Origin: Progne subis subis
Lineage: Eukaryota; Chordata; Aves; Passeriformes; Hirundinidae
DNA: 64,000 bases
Reading direction: 5' to 3'
Assembly: GCA_022316685.1 (NCBI GenBank)
Contig: JAKJHU010000614.1
Location: 62,001 to 126,000, forward strand
Position 1 is the stretch's first letter; each line of letters opens with the position of its first letter. The notes below the pieces were generated by a model, which had not been told where the DNA came from, made no database searches, and worked only from the letters and a program-made list of their open reading frames with translations. The position numbers were made by a program, and so were the translations under genes. Below, piece after piece: positions 10,724 through 21,885 of the stretch.

Positions 10724-11393
10724 TGTCCTAGGGTGATTTTATGATGCTTGTATCCTGAGTCCTTTGTTCTGTTTGTGCTGTATATTGAGTTCTGTGCTTT
10801 TAAGACTGGTTCTAAGAGCAAGGAGAATCGCGGAATTTGTTTTGAGAGAATTGCCTGACTCCTCCACATTCTTCTCTGGACAGGGTGTTCAGTGGAGGCT
10901 TGGAGAGACTGCAGGAGAGATCTTTTTGCTTTTACTTAGTTTCAGCTAGCTAGGGCAGAGAAGTTCCCTGGACTGTATTTTTTTTTTTTTTTTTTTTTTT
11001 TTTCTCCTGGGACTGTTTAAACCTGCTCTGGACTGAAAAAACCCAGGGAAGCACTGGGGGCTGCACCTGTGGCCCACCGGGGCCTGGAGCTCGGCATTTT
11101 CCAGCAGCGCCAGAGAGACTGGGACTGATGAGAGACTGAGAGAGAGCTGAGCTCCACCCATGGCAAGAACTTTCTCAATTTGCCATCTCACTCCAGAACG
11201 AGAGGTTTTATTGTTTCATATTATTCATTCTTTGTACTTGTATGCACTTTGTTTGTTAAGTAAAATAGTTTTTTTCCATTTTTCTCCAAGGAAGTTCTTT
11301 ACTGGAGTGGTTGGGGGGAGGGGCCATTTGGGTTTGCTTCCCAGAGGGATCCCATTCAGGGGTTTTCTCCCAAATTTGCCCTAAACCAGGATA
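10724..11393. mobile_element. solo LTR with 5-bp target duplication GATAG
   Basis: 670 bases, TGTCCT...AGGATA (terminal inverted repeat, final CA changed to TA), flanked by GATAG at 10,719-10,723 and 11,394-11,398. It contains a T-run at about 10,978-11,003. A 5-base duplication fits ERVL-like elements. It sits in the last partial 23-bp unit, so it arrived after or during array growth. Orientation uncertain. Confidence 0.88.
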
Positions 11394-11429
11394 GATAGCC
11401 ACACCCGACTCAAGGAGAGGAACCAGTAC
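11394..11429 (+). pseudogene. MHC class I alpha-1 exon, 3' tail
   Basis: After the target duplication the sequence reads LKERNQ in one frame, like the LRERYNQ end of class I alpha-1, followed by GTGGCTGG as a possible donor at 11,430. Short, so supported mainly by its place 225 bases before the alpha-2 exon. Confidence 0.5.
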
Positions 11430-11654
11430 GTGGCTGGCAGTGACCTGGAGATGGGGCCGGTACACGCAGAAGAGGGGGGAGTGGAGGGAGCTGGGGGCTG
11501 GGATCTGTGGGAATGGAGGACTCTAAGGGGCTGGGATGGGATCTCTAGGGATTGGGGGGGGGATCTGTGGGGCTGGAATGGGAATCCAGGGAACTCCCAG
11601 AGGCTCTGTGGGACTGGGACACGACTCCTGGGTTCCTTCTCTCCTCATTTCCAG

Positions 11655-11932
11655 GTCTCCACATGGTGCAGGTGGTTTCCAGCTGTGACCTCCTGTCCAA
11701 CGGAGAATCCATGGATCCCATGGATCCCTGTGGCTATGACAGGTGGGATTTCATCTCCTTCCAGCTGCGATCCAGGAGCTTTGCAGTGTCTGATGGTTCA
11801 ACTGGATCACCTTGAGGTGTTGGGAATCCAAAGGGATCATGGTGGAGCAGATGAAGTATTACCTGGGACACACCTGTGTGAAAGAGCTCCCAAAATACAT
11901 CAGATATGGTTGGGATGCTGTGGAGCACAAAG
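11655..11932 (+). pseudogene. MHC class I alpha-2 exon
   Basis: Acceptor CTCATTTCCAG precedes 278 bases matching class I alpha-2: GLH...CDLLSNG, then CGYDRWDFISF, and after a one-base-type frameshift near 11,804 RCWE, then VEQMKYYLGHTCVKELPKYI and EHK. Both Cys of the alpha-2 disulphide (in CDLL and TCVK) are kept. The donor expected after GAGCACAAAG reads ATGGGTG instead of GTGGGTG, so splicing to an alpha-3 exon is lost. Length close to the usual ~276 bases. Confidence 0.85.
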
Positions 11933-12659
11933 ATGGGTGTGGGAGGGGAATTTCTATGGGAATGTGGGATTCAGAAATGGGGGGACTTGGGAAGGCCGGA
12001 ATTCCCATGGGATTTCCATGGCTGGATCTCACTCTTACCTCAGTCAGGTGAGAATTCCATGGATGGCTCTCCCCACTACCAACTGCCATGGGAATTCCAT
12101 GGGGAAATGATTTGAATCGATGACCAATCCAATGAGAGCAGTGAAATGAGAAGCAATCCCTGCTGGGATTGCATGGGACACAAACGCCACTCCTTTCCCC
12201 AGGCTGGCTCTGTTGTGCCCGTGGCAGCACCAGGGGAGTGCCCTGTCCCTGCCCTGAGCCCAGCACGAGCCTTTCCTCAGGTGTTCCCTGCCCTGCCCGG
12301 GGCAGGAGGGCACTGCCGGAGCGGCTTTGGTGGCCCCGGGCACCCAGATGGCTCCAGCCACTGCAGGTGGCTCCTTGGGAATGTTCCAGAACAAAGCTTC
12401 AAGCAAACAACACTTTGTGGAGGGGATTCTCCCCCCTTGGCCTGTGCTGGGAGCCCAAGGGCAACAGCCTGGGCACAACAGCCCAAAGTGCTGGAGCTCA
12501 GTGTCCCTGGGCCAGGCCGTGTTCCCTGGCTGTGCCCTGTCCCTCGGCTGTGCCCTGTCCCTTGCTCTGTGGGGCCGGGGGTGACAGCAGGACCCGGGGC
12601 AGCCATGGGGGAGAACAACCCTGAGCCCCAGCTGGGCCAGTCCCCCCAGTTCCCCCTGG
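11933..12659. other. unassigned, downstream of MHC I remnant
   Basis: No alpha-3 or transmembrane exon recognised. Contains GC-rich text with a small internal repeat (CGGCTGTGCCCTGTCC, about 12,533-12,570). Confidence 0.45.
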
Positions 12660-13735
12660 GTGGCCCAGATCACTCCCAACATGGGCCCTGTGGCTCCCAG
12701 TCACCCCCAGTATGATCCCATTCACTCCCACTATGGCTCCAGTCCTTCCCAGTTTGATTCCAGTGTGAACCCAGTCACTCCTAATATGGTGCCATTTGTC
12801 CCCAGCATGGTCCCAGTTGCACCTAGTCACCCAGTAAGGTTCCAATCACTCCCAGATACTCCCAGTATTATTCCTGTAACTGCCTTTATGGTTCCTCTGT
12901 GATCCCAGTCACTCCTGGTCTCTGCCAGGAAATCCCAGTTTATTTTCACTGACTCCCATTTGCTCCTAGTAGCTTCCAACATGATTTCCTGCTCAGAGCC
13001 ACTCCCAGTCAAGTCCAGCATGATTCCAGTCCCTCCTTGTATATCCCAGTTTCCTTTTCCTCAACATTGCCCTCAGCCTGCTCCCAGTCACTCCCAGTAT
13101 GATCCCAGAATGACCCCAGTCACCCTCAGTGTGCTGCCAGTTGCTCCCAGTATGATCCCAGTTGTCCCCAGCAAGGTCCCATTTCCTCCCAGTGTAATCC
13201 CAGTTGCACGGATCCAGTCACTCCCAGTATGATGTTATTCTGAAGCCATCATGGTCCCAGCTGCCCCCAGTATTGTCTCAGTAGCTCCCAGTTCCTCCCA
13301 GTCTGGTCCCAGTTGCTCTCAGTGTCCCTAACATAGACCCAGTCATTTCAAGTATGATCCCAGTATGAGTCACTATGATCCCAGTCTCCACCAGCATGGT
13401 CCCAGTCAAACCCAGTTGCCTCCAATATAGACCCAGTCACTTCCAGTCCCTCTCAGTGTGTTCCCAGTCACCCCAATATAGTCACAGACATTCCCAGTAT
13501 ATCCCAGTTGCCCTCAGCATACTCATAGTCATTCCCAGTCACATCCACTTGTCCCAGTAAGGTTCCAGTTTCCACCAGTATGATCCCAGTCACTCTCAGT
13601 CCAATCCCAGCATATCCCAGTTGGTCCCACATTGATCCCTGTTCCCCAGTTCTGATCCTGCTGTGTCCCAGTGTGCTCTGATCCTGCTCCCAGTGCACGC
13701 CAGTACCGGGCCCGGTGTACCTCGGTGTATCCAGT
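12660..13735 (-). repeat. CTGGGA minisatellite, inverted orientation
   Basis: Same family as 4801-6945 but read as TCCCAGT on the plus strand (TCCCAGTATGATCCCAGTCACTCC...). About 1.1 kb, degenerate. Open frames inside are by-products. Confidence 0.9.
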
Positions 13736-15840
13736 AGGATTCCTGCCCGACCCAAGCACTGCACTTATGGCTCCAGCATTGCTTTCCAACAAAAACAGAG
13801 GAAGGCAAACTGTGTGTAGCTCATGGTGTTTTACAGTGTCCAAAACTTGCCAAGTCATGGATATTAGAGATAAGATCCATCTGGAATTAATGGGAAGGAG
13901 AAGTAGTGCAAGATGGAAAAGGGTAGCATAGAAATAAACAGAGGGAAACATTTTGGTTTATTTCTTTTCATTTTCATTTCACTTCTGGAAAGCTGTTTCA
14001 GTTTTCCAGGAATCTTCTCCACAGTCCTGTCTGCTCTTTTCAAGAACCTTTCCTGGAGAATGAGATGCAGCTTCTGTCACAAGATGTGCCACCAACTGCA
14101 GCTTCTCTTGGCTTGCCACACCGTGTGTGCAGCACAACTCTTGCAGCAAAGCAAGATAAATGTATGGAGAACTTTACAACTTGTTCTTTCTTTTCCTGGT
14201 GGACTGGGGAGTTGTGCCATTGGTAAGGTTTTCATTACTACTGTTCTACCCTAAGAAAACATGATGGGGTACCAGGAATTGTTAGGGAATACAAGCCTGG
14301 CTGAATGCAGAGAAAGAATCTCCAGACGCTGCAGCCTGGAGTGGAGTTGTGTGAAAATCATTCCAACATTTCCATGGGCGCCTGGAAAGTGATCTAGAGA
14401 ATGAAAATGGGCTGACAGAGAGAGTTTGTTTCTGTGTTCAGTTTAGATGATTCTACATCTCTTGCATTGATATAAATCAAGAGTACAATCAGTTCATGAG
14501 AAGCACCAGAACAAGCTGAACCTCTCCAAGGAGGTGACTGAAAGAATCCGAAAAGGAAAAATGCAGGGAATGACTGGGTGAACTTGGTCTGTAAGAATGG
14601 TTATTTTTTCTAATAATTTCTAATCCATTCCCTCTGCTTTTGTCTTTCTGCAAAAGGCCATGTTCATCCCCGACGCCTCATGAAATGAGAAGCCTGAGCT
14701 TGTGGAACTGCCTGAAAGATGCCCTGTTCCTCTGCAGGGACACTCAGTCTGAAACAGGAGTCTGAGCTCTCTCTGGGGAAGCCTCCTATGAGCTGGAATT
14801 TGTTTCATGCTGGGAGAGAAGGAGGTGAGGGAGAAGGATGAGTGCTGTGTGGCAGGAGGCAATTTCTGTGATGGTCTCTTTTCAGTTGATTCTATTTCAG
14901 CAGCAGCAACAGGGCTGTGTTTGAGTGCTGCAAATGTGGCCTGTGTGGTTTTAATTCTCCTCTACTTTGTGCTCTGGGACTTGTGAACATTTGGGGATCT
15001 GCTACTCATGATACCAGAGTTTCCCATCATGAAAGCACTCTGGGTGGCACTGATCAGAAAAGGCAATTGCAGTTTTACAGATAAAAGTCAAATGGCAACC
15101 AGAGGAGGGACAAGAGCAGCCAGGATCTACAATTCTCAAGGCAAAGGTAGCAGCAGCCTCCTGCTGTTTCCACAGAGTGAGTAAAACAGTGCTGAAAACA
15201 GCGCTGGAACCCGATCCTTTCTTTCTCTGGAGGCTGGGTCAGGGCAGCACAGGCGGGCCCTGAGGAATCAGGGCTGTTTGTGGGTGATTGTTGCTCCACT
15301 CCAGCATTCAGCTGGAAAAAGCCCTTGGAAGCCAAGGCAGGAGCAGGTGGGAAGGGGCCGGCGCTGCTGCTGCTCCTGCCCGGGAGCCCCGGCTGGGCCG
15401 GGCCGGCGCCCGCTGCGCTGCGGCTCCTGCTGCTGCCAGAGCCGGGCGGGACTCGGGCACAGGGAATGGACACGGGGGGACAGCAAAGGCCTGGGCGGCT
15501 GCAGGGATGTTCGCGCTGGGGCCAGCGCCAGCACACAGCTTCAGCCGCAATGAACCCCGAGGGGAACGCTGGGGAAAGGCTCCATTTCAGCCTTTCTTAA
15601 CTCATGGCTGTGAAGGGACCGAAATGAAAGGAGAACAAGCAGGGCCCGACCCCTTCTCCTTTGGGAGGAGCCCCGTGCCTGGGGCTGTGAGGGGCCTTGA
15701 GTTATGAGGGACCATGAAGGAGCGTGGAGGTTGTAAGGACAAGTGAGGGGGCAGGAAAGACTGTGAGAGGCTAAGAGGAACCATGAGGGCTGTGAGACAC
15801 CATGAGGGCTGTGAGGGTAAATGAAGAGCCATGAAGGCCC
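13736..15840. other. unassigned single-copy-looking DNA
   Basis: No recognised exon or repeat. The piece at about 15,340-15,560 is GC- and CpG-rich with a Leu-rich frame, so it might be a promoter or first exon, but nothing identifies a gene. Confidence 0.4.
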
Positions 15841-16210
15841 ATGAGGGGCCAGAGGAGCCAGCAGAGGTTCTGTGGGGCCATGAAGGGCTGTGAGGGGCCA
15901 TGAGGAGCCAGCAGAGGTTCTGTGGGGCCATAAAGGGTTGTGAGGGGCCATGAGGAGCCAGCAGAGGTTCTGTGGGGCCATGAAGGGCTGTGAGGGGCCA
16001 TGAGGAGCCAGCAGAGGTTCTGTGGGGCCATGAAGGGCTGTGAGGGGCCATGAGGAGCCAGCAGAGGTTCTGTGGGGCCATGAAGGGCTGTGAGGGGCCA
16101 TGAGGAGCCAGCAGAGGTTCTGTGGGGCCATGAAGGGCTGTGAGGGGCCATGAGGAGCCAGCAGAGGTTCTGTGGGGCCATGAAGGGCTGTGGGGGGCCA
16201 TGAGGAGCCT
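15841..16210. repeat. 50-bp tandem array, 7 copies
   Basis: GCAGAGGTTC recurs at 15,861 and then every 50 bases to 16,161. Each unit splits into five related 10-mers (TGAGGGGCCA, TGAGGAGCCA, GCAGAGGTTC, TGTGGGGCCA, TGAAGGGCTG). Degenerate 10-mer text extends left to about 15,700 and right to about 16,275. Confidence 0.95.
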
Positions 16211-16275
16211 CAGCCCTGTCAGGAGTTGGGTCCCACCATGTCCCCAGCGCAGGGCAGCCGTGAGGGGCCGTGAGT

Positions 16276-18836
16276 GCAGACGTGGCAGCAGAGAGAGCTT
16301 GGGGCACCAACGGGAGGGGATGAGACTCTTCTCCAGCTCCAAACCACACCAAACCCATCATTAACAGGATTTTCCATCTTTAGAATCCACTGGCAACTTG
16401 GAATCAACTGCACAGTTTAATCCTGGTGGGAAAAGCAAGGGAATTTTCCAGTGAGTGAAATCCAGCCATTGTTAATAATGTCTAAGATTTCAAAGTCTTG
16501 CCAATGAAAAGTAATACTAATAAATAACAAGAACAAGAACAAGAAATAAACTCCCAAATCCCAACACCCAGCACCACACCATAATGACAAACCTCATTTT
16601 TCTTTGCTATCATAAGGTTCATGAAAACAAATCCTATTAACTTTCTCCACTTCACATCTTCCCCACCAGATAAATGAGGCCTTTTGCAGTGTTTAATACA
16701 GGTTACAGTTGAGGGCTGGAGGGAAGAACGGGGAGACACTACCAATTTCCATGTCATACCCAGCAGGCCAGCTCCAAAGTAGAGAGAATAAAATGGAATA
16801 GGGACGGGGGCTGGTCAGATGTTCCCCTAAAGGATCGCAAAATCAGCTCCAAGTGAACAGGAGGGGAAAATAAATCCCTATAAACCACCCTGTGTGTTCA
16901 GGGACTCAGCTGTGAGGAGCTGGACATGGACAGAGGCATCTGGAACAGTTCTTTCCTCAGGCTGAGCTCTCCAGTCAGGCCCTGAAGTCAATCAAGTGCT
17001 TTCCCAGAGGATTCCATGGTTGCCAACCACCCCTCCAGATGTGGCTCACAGGAGCACAGAACCTTTTTCAAGGTCAGGAGAGCAGAAAAAATGACAAGAG
17101 ATGTCCAATTCAGAGCTCTGTTTAAAAACCTGAAAAATTAAAAGTCAGTTGAACTCTGAAGCCCAGCTCTGGGCCCTGGAATCCAAAGGAAAACTGCAAA
17201 GGCTTTTTACAGGGACTGACACTGAAGAGCTAACAGATGAATGTGTGTGGCATTTTGAGAGGCTCCCAATTTTCTACATTTTTCCTTGAACTGTTGAACT
17301 TGACCCTATCTTTGCCTCCTCTTGCACTAAAGGAGGAGCCTCATTTCACCAGCCAGGAAGGGAAAGCTCATTCCTGGCCCTGGCTGCTGCTGTCCATGCA
17401 GCTTTTCCATCCCTCCCTTGGCCTCTTCCCTCAGGGTCCCCAGCAGCAGCTGCTGGAGCAGCACATGGGAGCTGCAGATGGATCTCCTGCCCACTCCAGC
17501 CTGAAGCTACAAAAGCATCCTGCTGACAGGAACCCCAATATTCCCTCCCAGGGGCCCTGGAAACACCTCCCCATCTGTTCTGTCTGCTTCGTGCAGACAT
17601 TGCAGGGAACATCCTATCTCTCCTTTGGGGCAAGGCCAGGATCCCAAATTCACACTCAAAAATGCCGGATTCTGGCCCGTTTCTGCATCTGGTGAGATGG
17701 GGCTGCAGCATTATCCAGAGAAAGTCACTGTACTTCATACTCCAGCTTGAAAACCCAACCCTTGGAAAGGGTTTTTATAAGGACCATGACTGATCGTCCA
17801 AATAAGATTAATTTTAAACTGTTACCCTTCATTCTCTGTGGCAGATTCTTCTGTGCCATGAAACACATCTTCAGTGAGACTGCAAGTACTGGGTCTGAAG
17901 CCTGCAGTAACAGAACAAAACAAAGCCAGACAGATTTCCTTATGAAAACTGAACAACATAAAAATAGTAGATGTGTTTTTCTCTTCAAGATGTTTTTGAG
18001 GGAAACATAACACATAAGACAAATTCACACTATGTGAGCGTTTTGAAAAATGGCAAGCAGGGGTTATTTTTTGAGGAATGAATAATTCTACTCGAAGTTG
18101 AAGATTAATTAAACTTAGCATTAAAACCTGTCCATGGTGCCTGCACAGGCTCTTTGCCGGCTCCTTGTGGCCTGCAAGGAGCAGCTGGAGTGCAAGAGCT
18201 GTCACAGAGGATACAGGACATGTGGGTGCAGAAGAGATGCAGCACTTGAGGACAGCTGTTTGTTGTGCTACTTGGAATTTTTTGAATAAAAACTCTATTG
18301 AACCTCAACTCCCTTGCAAGTTTCCCTTCTTTACAGGTGTGATTCAGGTGCCTGGAGCAATGTGATGGGGAGCGGACTCAGCGTGGCCAAGAGCTGAGCC
18401 CCAGCAGAGCCCTGGCAGAGCCCAGAGCAGCCTCAGCACCCCCAGAGCCCGGCTGGAAGGAGGCACTTGGAGCAGGAAGTGGCAGCAGCCCAGCCCTGGG
18501 TGCCTCTTCCTGGGACAGGACCCATCAGCCCATCCCGGAGCCAAACTGGGCCTGGGCTGCTCCCGAGGGGAATGGTGGCCCTGCTGTGGAATGCGCAGCC
18601 TGGGGGGATTTGGCCATCCTGAGTCTGGGCAGGAGCAGAGCAGGGAGAACAGTGCAGTGGTGGTGTCACTGCTGAGGACGCCTGTCCTTCTGCCAGCCCT
18701 CTTGTGGCTCCTGGGGGAGCTCAGAGTGCTGCACCCCTGTGGGCAGAGGGGCAGAGAGCCACGCTGCTCCACAGCCTGTGGACATCCTTTAAATAACACA
18801 GCAACTGAAAAATCTGTCCAGGGTGTGAGCAGCTTC
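16276..18836. other. unassigned stretch, no gene seen
   Basis: About 2.5 kb without a recognised exon or repeat. A plus-strand AATAAA (18,285-18,290) follows a short open frame at 18,165, but no family match was seen. Confidence 0.4.
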
Positions 18837-18842
18837 AGTTCA

Positions 18843-19520
18843 TGTGTCTGGTTTGTCCCCACTCCGGGCGGGAGAGGACCTCTGGCTAGCTCGGTCAACA
18901 CAGATACAGATGTATTTCGGCTTCTCGGCTTAGCAGCTGGACCCCGTATGTCGAGACAGTCAACAGCAGCAGAAGAGAAAAGGCTGGCTCTCAGCTTAGC
19001 AGGTTAAAAGATGTTTATTAGCTCCAGAGTTGAGAAGCAGAGAGCTCCAAGCTCAGAGGCGAGAGCTCAGAGGCTGGGAGCTGAGCAGCTGAGAGCGAGG
19101 TAGCTGAGCGAAGAGGACTTTGAATCTCGCCCTCTACCTTATAAGCGGGGGAGGGGTTCCAGGGAGGATACAATAAGACAACAAATCAGGGGATTCAGGG
19201 GGTAACAAGGTGTGCCCACCCCCAAGCCTCTGACCAACCACCTCCAGAGGAAAAGAATTCCCCCCAGGCTACCTATCCACCCAAAGCCCTCTCCCTGAGG
19301 TTTCGCAATCTGGGAGGGACCCCTGGAGTGATAGACAGGCTGCCCCAGAGTGAGGGAGGCAGAGGGGATGTTACATGCCATGTGAGGGGTGGGATGATTG
19401 ACACAAAACACCTTATTATACAGACGACACAAAAGGGATACAAAATTTGGGGATACAGTGAAATGAACCATAACATAAACTTCTTACAAAAACCTAATAA
19501 AACAGTTCTGCACCACCACA
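18843..19520 (-). mobile_element. solo LTR with 6-bp target duplication AGTTCA
   Basis: 678 bases, plus-strand ends TGTGTCTGG and CCACCACCACA, flanked by AGTTCA at 18,837-18,842 and 19,521-19,526. On the minus strand a TATA-like CTTATAAGG (near 19,140) precedes AATAAA (near 19,015), giving the orientation. A 6-base duplication fits beta/alpha-type (ERVK-like) retroviruses. Confidence 0.9.
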
Positions 19521-19526
19521 AGTTCA

Positions 19527-20150
19527 GAAACATGATTTTGTTTGTAATAATAGAGTAGTGCTAAACACATAAATGAAATAGATTTCATTTGTAATTCAGG
19601 TATGTTTCATCCTTTTCCCAGGTTCTAAATCCCCTTCATCCAGGCAAATTCCCTTTATTCACACACTCTCTAATAGTTAGAAGGGAGTTATGCACACCAG
19701 AAAAGGCAACAGCTCCTGTTTCAAAGGGAAGCAGCCACCACTCCAGGGAACCTGAACTGGCCCCAGGCACATGTGTGCATTTGAAGGGTGAGCTCACACA
19801 ACTGCTAAGGCTGTGACAAACCCAGAGGTGGCAAAGTTTCATTTTGGGTCAACTCCTACTGAAATTCCATTCCCCACACCCTTAGAAAGGGCTGAGCTCT
19901 GGCAGGGTTCAGTTTTGAGTGCCTTGTGCTCCCTGGTGTGTAAGTGATCATATGAAATCTCATACGGATCGATAGGGGTATGGCTGCTGAAGGAGGAGGG
20001 GGAATCTCAGGAGACAGGAAAGTCTCTTCTCCTTTCTCCCTCCAGAATCCCCTCTTCAAAGAGAAATGTCTGTGCTGGGTTTACATGGGACCCCTTCCCT
20101 CAGCCCAGTGTCTGACCCACTGTGTGCTCTGTAGGAGCCAAACCCAGAGG
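19527..20150. other. unassigned stretch
   Basis: No gene or repeat recognised. Confidence 0.4.
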
Positions 20151-20154
20151 GGTC

Positions 20155-20545
20155 CCAATATCAGCCTTGCCTTTCACTGCCTACCTCCCCCTTACCTTGC
20201 CTTGCAGACCCATCCCTTGCCTTGCCTATCCCTTCCTCTCCCCTGCCTTGCCTACCTCTCCCTTCTCTTCCCTTGCAGACCCTCCTTTTCTTTGCCCCCA
20301 CTGACTTCCTTGTCCTTCCTACCCCTTCCTCTCCTTGCCTGCTCTACCCAAACCTGGCCTGGCCTTGCCTTCCTCTCCTTTGCCTTGCCTGGCATGACCC
20401 TGCCTTGTTGTGCCTTGTGCACACCTCCCTTGCCCTGCCTTGCCTGTCCCTCCCTTGCCTTGACTTCTCTGCCTGTTCCTGCCTGCCCCTCGTTTGCCAT
20501 GCCTTGCACTGCCTCCCCCTCCCTTGCCTCACCTGCCCCTCACAC
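20155..20545. repeat. CCTTGCC-type pyrimidine simple repeat
   Basis: Degenerate run of CCTTGCCT/TCCCTTGCC units; long Pro/Leu/Ser frames through it are by-products. Confidence 0.8.
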
Positions 20546-20922
20546 CCTCCCACGGATAACTGTCAAAGTTGTGTTGCCTTGTTCCTGGAGTTCCTGGTAG
20601 GATTGATGAGTTAGGATGGTGAACCAGCTGATGGACTGTGTCCTGCTGCAGGATTTATCTCTGCTGTTGCTAAACTGCCTTTTTCCCTTGCTTGACATCT
20701 CCTTCCCTTGCTTCCCCTGCTTGACATCTCCTTTTTCAGGGATGTGCCTTTCTCATTCAGACTGTGCAGATTCCAAGGACTGTTTGGCCTCAAAGAAATG
20801 TCTCTCCATTTGATTCTGTTTGCATTGACAAGTAACCTGGGAACAAGACTCAGCTGGAGTCTTTTCCATGAGGTGATTTAGCTGTGCACATTGATCTCCA
20901 TGCCACTCTTCTCTTCTCTGAG

Positions 20923-21025
20923 CTACCTTGTCCTTGAGGAACTGTGGCTGGTTATGGAATACATGGACAGAGGCACTTTAGAAGATGTTGTGGCTGAAGG
21001 AGAGATGGCAGCTGTTAGTTGGGCA
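20923..21025 (+). pseudogene. PAK-like kinase pseudogene, hinge exon
   Basis: Reads SYLV-EELWLVMEYMDRGTLEDVV followed by AEGEMAAVS, matching the p21-activated kinase hinge region (ELWVVMEYL..G-L-DVV) with a deletion of about five residues after DVV. It ends at a donor-like GCA/GTGAGG in the place where PAK genes split. The next PAK exon follows 270 bases on (21,295), so introns are kept and this is not a processed copy. Songbirds have a published expansion of PAK3-like kinases; this may be a dead member. Ends approximate. Confidence 0.7.
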
Positions 21026-21294
21026 GTGAGGGATCTCTCTGGTGCTTCCCATGCCATGGGCACGCTGGCCCTGGTAAACAGGTGATAAGAACAAAAAAAA
21101 ACCCTAAACTGCCTTCACTTAGAAAGATGCTACTCCAATGGTGTTGGAGCAGCAGCTCTTCCTCTTGGCTGCACCATGTTCTGTTTTTAGTCACCATTCC
21201 CCAAGACAGGAAATCTTTTGGAACCATTTCCTTTCTTTGTGGGATGAATTCAGGTCTTTAATTTTGACCCTTGTATTTCTTTTTCCTCTATCAG

Positions 21295-21394
21295 AACCTG
21301 CAGGCCATGGATTTCCCTCATTCCAGCCAGGTCATTCCCAGGGAGGTCAAAAGCTCCAGCATCCTCCTGGCCATGGATGGATCTGTCAGGTTGG
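21295..21394 (+). pseudogene. PAK-like kinase pseudogene, catalytic-loop exon
   Basis: Acceptor TCTATCAG, then NLQAMDFPHSSQVIPREVKS followed by SSILLAMDGSVRL, aligned with the PAK catalytic-loop exon. The catalytic HRD triplet has become PRE, the metal-binding Asn after it is Ser, and the DFG motif is not present before the GGTGGG donor-like end. It could not be an active kinase. No further PAK exon was found downstream. Confidence 0.75.
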
Positions 21395-21885
21395 GTGGGT
21401 GTTTTTGGTCAGGGGCAGCGTTCCCGGGCTGTGGGGTCTGGGGCTGCTTCTGCATGGTGCCAGTTCCCCAGGAGTGGTGCTTGTGGGAGTGCACGGAGCC
21501 CTGCTGTGAGCTGAGAGCAGCTGCCCCGTGCCGAGAGGGCCAGAGAGGGGTGTCAGGAGGGGCTTTGGTATGTGTGTGTCCCTTCCAGAGGGACGGAGTT
21601 CTGATCGAAAACTTCCAGTGAATAAACAAAAGCCACTGCATGAAACTTGAGGGTTTCTTTAAGGGGCCACTTCCATCTTTGCTTGACTACAGCATTGAGG
21701 AAACAGAGCTCCTGAGCCAGGGGCTCTGCTCTGCTGCACTGGGCACCCCGGGGCTCCTGGAACACCCCACGGGCAGGGCGGGCACAGAGTGTCACAATGT
21801 CCCCTTGGTTCCAGCAGGCCCCGCAGTGTCATAGAGCTCCCTATACACCCTGAGGCCCCACAGCACCCAGCCCAGGCCATTGCCA
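21395..21885. other. unassigned stretch after PAK-like exons
   Basis: No further kinase exon or repeat recognised before the CTGGGA array. Confidence 0.4.

Larger units (their letters stand above)
8126..11932 (+). pseudogene. MHC class I heavy-chain pseudogene (leader, alpha-1, alpha-2)
   Basis: Remains of a class I antigen-presenting heavy chain in the right order and strand: leader (8126), alpha-1 exon (9508-9673, interrupted, tail about 11,399-11,429), intron 2 of about 225 bases, alpha-2 exon (11,655-11,932). The alpha-1 exon has a one-base frameshift and is split by a 23-bp minisatellite made from its own codons plus a solo LTR. The alpha-2 exon has a frameshift and a lost donor. No alpha-3, transmembrane or tail exon was found before the CTGGGA array at 12,660. 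Intron 1 holds another LTR. Passerine MHC regions are known for duplicated and fragmented genes, which this fits. It cannot encode a working protein. Confidence 0.8.

Noticed and set aside
15278..15560. Leu-rich frame that could be a signal peptide exon
   Set aside because: Resembles a leader only by composition; no Met in good context or following exon found. Left as unassigned CpG-rich DNA.
9674..16210. Regular repeats that might suggest CRISPR arrays
   Set aside because: Units are contiguous with no unique spacers, and the DNA is from a bird nucleus.
15541..16361. Minus-strand frames of about 200-250 codons rich in WLLMAPHSPSWPHR
   Set aside because: Produced by the 50-bp tandem array; no independent coding signal.
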